A DNA stretch of 64,000 bases, from positions 558,001-622,000 of the forward strand of contig JAHDVF020001349.1 in the NCBI GenBank assembly GCA_022606425.2, given 5' to 3'. Source of the stretch: Lepidostoma basale (Eukaryota > Arthropoda > Insecta > Trichoptera > Lepidostomatidae). The notes under the pieces were generated by a model. The model saw only the letters and a list, made by a program, of their open reading frames with translations. It searched no databases and was not told the origin of the DNA. Position numbers and translations under genes: made by a program. Of the stretch, positions 53,601 to 62,600 are shown in pieces (the stretch's first letter is position 1; every line of letters begins with the position of its first letter).

Positions 53601-56600
53601 AGGTGCAGTCTGCACAAGACAGAGTCACGTAGAAGCAAATGGAGGAGGCCTTTGTCCGGGAGTGGACGGAAATAGGCTGAAGAAGAATATTTAATGAAAA
53701 CATGTGTTTTCTAGATGGTTTATTATATTGTGGGAATGACATTTTTAATTGGTTAATGTTTATTTTAGGTGGAGTTCTGCTGACTGGGGGAGCCGAGAGA
53801 GTGATGGTGGCCTGGGGATCCGGAAACTCTCGTCGCTTCGTCCCTCGCATGCCGGCCGAGATCCTCCACATCGCTTCCAGCCGCTCACATTTTGTAGTAT
53901 CCACAGCTGATAATGGTAATGATTTTTTACTTCTCCAATCACTGTTAGTATACAAGGGAACTCTCACTTATTTATTGAAATGAATAAGATGATCCCACCT
54001 GTTTATTTCAATCTTAAAGGCTATTGACCTCCAAAAAAATAAGTAAACATGTAAATTTATAGCCACTGGGAGTGATGTAATTTTATTTATTTTAAATTAA
54101 ATTTAAAAAATATATATAAGCGACTTACATTACTTAAAATTACATGCATAACACTTGTATTTTCAATAGTCCATTGTTTTGGCCGAAACACTATGATACT
54201 TCAACATTATTCTTCTTCTTATTTTAATAGATCTGACGATCTGTGACACAGAAATCATATCTCGTCGGATGATGAGATCCAGCTGTCCCTCCATCTCTTA
54301 GGCGGTCTTGCAGGTGGGCGGTGTCCGGAGGGGATTTCATAAGCGGCTGTATATGCAAGTCTGTCACCATCCATTCGGGCTACATGGTCCCTCCAGTATC
54401 TTCTTCTGGATCTACTCCACTGAACGATATCCTCTATTTTGCAAGTTTTTCTTATATCTACGTTGCGGACACGATTTCGGAGGGTTTTTCCAGTAATTGA
54501 TCTTAGGACTTTCATCTCCGATGTTCTTAGTAGTCCCTTGGTTCGCACAGTGTCAGCCCGCATCTCTACAGCGTATGTCATGATAGGTCGCACGCATGTT
54601 TTATAAATTCTGATCTTGCTGTCAATACGCATGTGCTTGTTCTTCCAAACCAGATTCTTCAGGCATCCTGACACGGCAGAGGCTTTACTGACTTGTTCTG
54701 CTCAAATTAAAAAAACTTATAATATCACAATTTCTTTTTATTCACTGAGAGCTGTTTCACCAACCGATATTGGCATCATCAGGTGTTACAAAAAACTATT
54801 TGTTTTGTTTATTGTAACACCTGATGATGCAAACATCGGTTGGCGAAACGGTTGTCACAACACTCTCAGTGAATAAAAAGAAATTGTGATATTATAACAG
54901 TGTTTTCAATTTCAATACCTGTAATACCTGTATTCTCATTTTTTATATGTTTTATGAATAGATGACAGTGCATAATGGTGTTCTTGTGCCGACCCTTATG
55001 TATGGAATCAAAACAATTATCATTGCATGATCTGACTTACGAACTATTGGCTGGAACCGGTCGTAAATGGACGAATAGCAGTATTATTAAGATAGTAAAT
55101 ATTATTTTAGCAGGTATTGATAATAATTATTTTTCAGGTATTCAAATAATAGATTCAAGTTCGCTGTACATTGTGGGGTGTATTCGCGAGGCAGGCGGGC
55201 TAGGCGGCTTAAGACGGCAGACTGCCAAAGGGAACTCCCGGGGGCCCTGCCTGCAGTATGCACATCCTGCCTCCTCCCTTCTGTTACCTGCGGGCCCCGG
55301 TCATTTGCACATGTACTCCACGGCCACTGACTCCCTCGTTTATACTGTAAGATCTCTTATCGATACAACGCTCTCATAATATCATTATTGTTACAGTAAA
55401 ACCCGGATTTTATATCTTCTGATTTAACATTTTCCCGCCATTTGCGTGTAATTATTTCGGTCCTGATATATTTTAGTACATTTATTACCCGCTTTTACTT
55501 ATTTTATCAAGTCGGCGCAATAGACACATTATTTCGGCTGTGATTGGTTAGCGAGCAACGTTATTATTGGTCGGCGTACGGCGCGCAACTTGGTGATTGG
55601 CTGACATCTTTCAATTTTAGCCATTCTGTCCTGTCATTCGGTTTCCCACTCGATTTGTAACGCTTCTTTCTTTTTGACATTCGTGATCATTGTTTTTATA
55701 CAGTTTTTACATTTATAACAACGCCGAAATACAAAAAACTGGAAGAGATTTTAAATGAGTGATTCGCATCGGTCTATACCTCATCTTATACAAAACAAAA
55801 AATCCAACAAACTTATCTACATGTTTTTTTAACAATAAATAAAAATTTAAATGTGTTTTTTTCAGTACCGCCCGTTTGCCTTTTCCCTCCATTTAAGTTT
55901 TTTTTATGTAGTCCCTTAAACATAAAATCGGGGTTTCACTGTATTTTATTTGTTCTCATTGGAATATTATTTTTATTTTCAGCTCGATGTCACCAATACC
56001 AACATTGTCCCTCCAGAAAGAGATAATTTACAACCAGAACAAATTGAGGTGAGCTTAAAATGTATTTTTATAGAACTGTTTTGAAGTGAACAATTAAGAT
56101 ATGGAGTGGTATTAACCATCGGATGGATGATTGAATCTGGTGTTGATGAATCCTCGTGGCTCAATTCACCAGGCTACAAAGATGCTAATAATTAAAGATT
56201 TAAGAATTCTAAGATCTTACTGAATGTTAGTGATAGAATTCAATCTTGAATTATTTAACCATAAAAATCAAACATTAAATGTCAGACACGTGAGGAGTCG
56301 GAGAAATCGTTCTGCGTGCATGACACGATGCGTGAATGTTGAGGAAGCTAAAGAAGTATGTCAGGAAAGAACAGTGTGGTAGTCCATTCTTTCTGCCTAC
56401 CCCTTCGGAAAGACAACATGATGGTTAATTAATTCGTTTTATTAGGAAAAAATTCATGAATTTATTGCATTTAATATATTTTTATTTGGTATAACTATTG
56501 TCATTATAACTGCGCCCTTGCGAGTAATTGATTTTACAAAATGGCACATTTAAAATAGAAATCATTGTAAATAGTAATAACTATCTTGGATATTTATTGT

Positions 56601-59600
56601 TTCTTGAGCAATTATGTAAAACTCCATTTTAATTCTTCTTATTCTTCTTTTTTCCTGTCACATCTCCATGATGCATAGGGCCTCAAGGAACTTTCTCCAC
56701 CCGACTCTATCGCATGCCTGATGCTTAACATCATCCCAAGTGAGGCCTGCTGCCTTAACCTCGTCCTGCAGGGCTCTTCTCCAGGTGGCTCTAGGTCTGC
56801 CTCGCTTTCTCTTTCCCCCCATAGGGGACCAGTCTAGTGCACCCTGAGCGATGCAGGCTGGGTTCCATCTCAGAGTGTGACCGATCCACTGCCATTTGCG
56901 TCTAGCGACTTGTTCTCTAATTGGCTTTTCGCCTGCCATGGTCCAGAGAACGGCATTTGACACTGTTTGGGGCCAATAGATTTTGAATATTGAGCGAAGG
57001 TACCTATTTATAAACACCTGGAGTTTACCAATAACGTCCGCGGTAGACTTCCAAGTCTCACATCCGTACAGCAGTACGCTTTTAACGCTACTGCTGAATA
57101 CTTGGAGCTTGAGCTTTCTCAAAATGATACCGGAGCGCCATACAGGGCGAAGCATAGCGAAAGCTCCCCTTGCCTTGTAAGTCTGCTGGCTACATCTTCC
57201 TCCGTACCTCCTGAGCCTGCTATCATACTACCGAGGTAGCAGAAGCTGGTCGTGGTCACGAGGGGGACACCGTGGAGTTAAGATTGGGGTGGAATCATTT
57301 GTGGACACTCGTAGGTCTACTGTCTTGGACATGTTAATCTTGAGACCTACTTTTGCCGCTTCCTCATGAAGTCTACAAAGCTTCCGCTCTGCATCCACCC
57401 GGTTTATCGAAAGCAAACAGAGGTCATCAGCATAATCCAGATCCTCCAACTGGGTATCACATATCCATGGAATGCCACTAGGACCGTCGAAAGAACGGCG
57501 CAACACATCCTCCAGCACCACTATGAAGAGCAGGGGTGATAGTAGACATCCCTGTCGCACTCCCGCACTCAGTTTGATGGCCTCGGAGAGTTTGCCCTGG
57601 TGCACTACACGACAAGAACAACCGTCATACATTGCCCTGATGATATTCACAATTTAATTTGTATTAGTTTATTAATGAATACAAATAAATACATCTGTTT
57701 TCTAGACGTTTTATTATATTGTTATTTGTCATTTAATAATGTCTTAGTCAGGTGAAACATGTCATTCCCATAAAATATAATAAAACTTCTAGAAAACAGA
57801 CATTTACATTCTTATTAATTATGTTGTATTTCTCAGGTCCTAGAGATGTCAGTGGGTTGCCGGGGGCAGTGGCTATGCACGTGGGAAGGGCGCTCCGAGC
57901 AGGAGCGACTCCGTTGGTTCGGGCAGGGAGCCCGCGGGGGCGCGAGCGGAGGAGGCTGGGCACTGCACACCGTCGTGGCCCGCCCTCACCGCCCCGCGGC
58001 GCCTTCAGCCCTGCACATGGCCACGGATGTCCCTATGACCGTGACCTATGACGACGATAATCAATTAAAATTCTGGACTCTGATTGATTCTGTACCCGGA
58101 TATGGTAAGCTATGCACTTATTTTTATATAATCAAGAAAATATTGTTTACAATGAATATTTTCATTTATTTATTTTATACAAATGATACATAACTATCCA
58201 CCATCATTAAGTCTTTTACCCCTCCCGCAATCAATGCGGACAAATTAATAAAAAAAATCCTCCCCGATGGCCCACTACGTACTCCGCCAAACAAAATGGT
58301 CTCACGCAGGATGCTATCTCCTGCCACATCTCCATTCAGGCACTGCTCCTCTTATCTTCCTCTCGGGAACAGACTTTTTTTATAAATACAATCCCAACCC
58401 TATCTGGTCTTCCATTCCTTGACAATAATGTAAGACTTTATCATAAACCCTAAATGCCCCCTCGCCCTTTTTCGAAGGGACACTCCGGGCCATACATTTT
58501 GCCCCATCATAAAACAACTACTAAATCACATTCCAACAATGTTTCCTACTCCTCCAAATTTGTTATCCTGTCTAAACAGATCACAAGATCTACATTAAGG
58601 AGAAGAAGAATGGGAATTGATAAAAATATTGTTGTTCCAGAGGGCAAGGCCGCCTGGTCTACAGTGGCTCAGGGTCGCCCCAGCGGTGGACCAGCAGGGG
58701 GCGCGGCCGTGAGCGGGGATGGCTCTCTGTGTGCGGCTTGGGCCGGGGCTTGCCTGACCCTGTGGGACCCGCGGTTGGGCCGCCAGCGGGCCTGTCTCGC
58801 ACATCCCGCCCTGCGCCCCCAAGGCAGGGCTGTGCAGTTTGGCAGAGACCACCATATGCATCTGGTGAGGCATACTATCCACCCATATTAACATATAATC
58901 AGTTAGGTTTATTACCTCCCATTGTGCGGGTGGCCTCAAACTGCAGCTATCTACATTTGCAGCTCGGACAGTTAGTCTCAGTTCATCATAGTATAACATA
59001 CAATTTATCTGTAAGGAACTAAACTCTATAAGAAATATAACATGACAATCTCTATTGAAAAGCCAAAATGTATGATCTTTTCGAAAACACCCAAAACATG
59101 TTACCTGACTGTAGAGAATCAACCCATAGAACAGGTCAGGACCTTGAGGTATCTAGGCATAGACCTGGTTGGAGGAGCTGATCTGCGGGAAGAAATACAA
59201 GCCCAAGGCAACAAAGCAGCTGCTATCTCTGGTGCTCTAAATCCACAATATTTAAAAACAAAGACATGACCATTAAGAGTAAGATGAGAATCTATAAAGC
59301 ATGCGTAAGACCAATAAAAACATATGGGGTCGAAGCAAGAGCAGACACAGTCAGGACCAATCAAGTTCTGAGGATTTCCGAGATGAAGACTCTGAGAATG
59401 ATTTTAGGCAAGACACTGAGAGTTTGCATGAGGAACACCAGAATTAGAGAGATATGTGAGGTTGTGGATATTATAAGATGGAGAAAAACAGCGAATCAAA
59501 TTCAAACCAAAGTAATATTAATAAATTGTGAAAATTTCATCGCAATTGTGTCAGTATATGTGGAATCTATCAGTCCTATAGCCACGGACATTGCCTTTTA

Positions 59601-62600
59601 TTTATATAGATTAATTTGACATCCAAGTGTTAAATGATATTTAATTGAAAATTATGTTATATCGTTTCTTTTAAAACTCTTGTAAATTATGCCCATGTTA
59701 TTACAGGTCGCCTGCACAACAGACACAACTTTAGCTGTGTGGAACACCCTCTCTCTGCGTTTGACGTGGCTCGTGCGACTTGACACGTCTTATCTCATCG
59801 CAGATCCTTTTTCGGATAGGGTAGCTGCAGTCACGAAGGATAATGATGGTAATATATCATAATAATTAAATAAAACGACGTTTTTTATTAGCTACTTCCG
59901 CTTATTGTCTTTATTTTTACACCAAACGGTTTCACCAGACTAGCTGGCATCAACAGAATGGTCTAGACTAGTAGCTAATAAAAAAACATTGTTTTATTTT
60001 ATTATTTAAAGTGAATTTCCATCAAGAGATTTCAGTAAAATCATTAGATCAGATTTTATATTCTAAAAAATGTTCGTGTGTTTAAATTCACAACATTCTA
60101 TAGTAGCTATTTAAAAAACTTTGATTCTATTATCCCTATTTAATTTTTTATTATTATTGCTGAATTTTGCTCAGAATACTTTTTTTTTTTTAATTAAATG
60201 GAGGGTAGAACAAAATATTATTGAGAGAGGCAGTGTGATGATTCCATGACAGCTATCCCTCCCCCAAAAACTTTTTATATGTGTATAGGCAGCTAAATAT
60301 TAGGTGTATAACTTTGCTTCCGCCGTTTTGCAATAGATGGCAGTAGCGGTAAGTGGTAGTTGGAATAAATAGATCATAGATGTCATACAATAAGCTTAAG
60401 TATTTGTAAACATAACGCCATCGAAATATTAGTCGATTTGTGTCTGCATCATAAAGTTATTCCCGATTAAACATGTCAGCTTACGAGCCAAATTCTCGTC
60501 ATTTGCGGGAGGTTTTAATTTTATGCTTTAATATGAAGAAATCTGCGGCTGAGGCTCATCGAATGCTCTCAAATACCTATGGTGAGGCCGCTATTAGTGA
60601 AAGAACGTGCCGAGAGTGGTTTCAACGCTTCAAGAACGGTGATTTTAACGTCGAAGACCAGCATGGCGGTGGAAGAGAGAAGGTTTTCGAAGATGCAGAA
60701 TTGGAGGCATTACTCGATCAAGACTCGTGTCAAACGCAACAAGAATTGGCAGGATCATTGGGAGTGACGCAACCAGCCATTTCAAAACGCCTGAAAGTCA
60801 TGGGAATGATTCAGAAACAAGGAAATTGGGTGCCGTACGAGTTGAAGCCGAGAGATGTTGAACGGCGTTTGTGTGTTTGTGAACAGCTGCTTGCAAGGCA
60901 AAGACGGAAGGGATTTCTGCATCGCATTGTGACTGGGGACGAGAAATGGGTTCATTACGATAATCCCAAGCGCAGAAAATCATGGGGATATCCCGGCCAT
61001 GCTTCCACGTCGACGGCCAAACCGAATATTCACGGTTCCAAGGTTATGCTCAGTATTCGGTGGGACCAGCTCGGCGTAGTGTATTATGAGTTGTTAAAAC
61101 CGACTGAAACAATCACAGGCGATCGTTATCGAACGCAATTAATGCGTTTGAGCCGAGCATTGAAAGACAAACGGCCGCAATACAACGAGAGACATGATAA
61201 AGTGATTTTACAGCATGACAATGCTCGACCCCATGTTGCGAAAGTGGTCAAGACATACTTGGAAACTTTGAAATGAGAAGTCCTACCCCACCCGCCGTAT
61301 TCTCCAGACGTTGCTCCCTCGGACTATCACTTGTTTCGATCAATGGCACACGGCCTAGCTGACCAGCACTTCTGGTCTTATGAAGAAGTAAAAAATTGGA
61401 TCGATTCGTGGATCGCTTCAAAAGATGACCAGTTTTTTCAACGCGGGATTCGTATGCTGCCCGAAAGATGGGAGAAAGTAGTGGCCTCGAATTTCGGAAA
61501 AAAACGGCGGAAGCAAAGTTATACACCTAATAATATTTGAGAAAAAAATTCTAACCTTTATAAAAAATAAACGTGATCAAAATTGAAATTATGTGGAATC
61601 CATGTCCGCCACTTCAACCCATAGTTTGCTTGTTGTTTCTTGAACAATGATGTAAAACTCCATATTAATTAATATTTTGGGTGTTTTTGATAGATATAGA
61701 TATGGTAACATTTGCTTAGAACAGATATAGTAACGTTTGCTTAGTTGTCCAAGGGTTAAATACCTTAGGATTCCGCGTTCTCTTAGGCTAATTTGTTAAA
61801 TATTCAATTATAACCATAGCTTATATGAAGAAGAGTTGAATTAATGACTATATAATTATTTGTGTAATGTTTCTTGTGCAGTATTTGTATTCCGTATGAG
61901 CTCTTCGCGGCCGTTGGTCACTCTATTGGGAGCTCTGCCCGCGCACCGTGGGGCCATCACTTCTGCAGCCTTCGCCCCGAGCCAAAGAGGGCCCACCGAC
62001 TTCAGACTTTATCTGCTCAGAGAGCAACAGGTAAGCCACGGATCAAATTCAATACATTCAGTTCTTCTTCTCGGCGCAACATCCCAGTGTGGGACTTGGC
62101 CTCCTCCACAACAGTCCTCCACTGGCTCCTGTCCATGACCATCTCTTTCCATTCTCCAGATCAATATATTCAATATTTAGTCAAATATAATACATGTTCT
62201 TAGATACTCCATTGTTTTGGCGTAAACACTTTGATATTTCAACAATATTAACTGTTTAAATAAAAAAAACTAATTGTATCTCAATAGAGACGAAGATGTA
62301 AATTGTTTTTTTGGAAACAGAATATGGTAGTCGAGGCGTTTACAGGACTTATGACCTGTCATTGGTTAGGTTAAGCGATCACATTATGTTAACAACATTC
62401 ACCATTCCACCCTTCTTACGACCACCACGTCTGCCAAATTTTTGGAACTTGTATATATGCTACTATGTTAAAACACTTCATATTTTTAGGTCAATCTACA
62501 CTAGCGCCATCTATTTAGATTATTTGTAAGCATTAAGCAGAAAATCTTTATTATTGCAATGTGAAAGGCTTACTCAATTATCACACTGCTAGACAACGCC

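Noticed and set aside
58595..59122. 175-codon minus-strand gene
   Set aside because: Antisense shadow of WDR75 exon 9, which has correct splice sites and phase on the plus strand.
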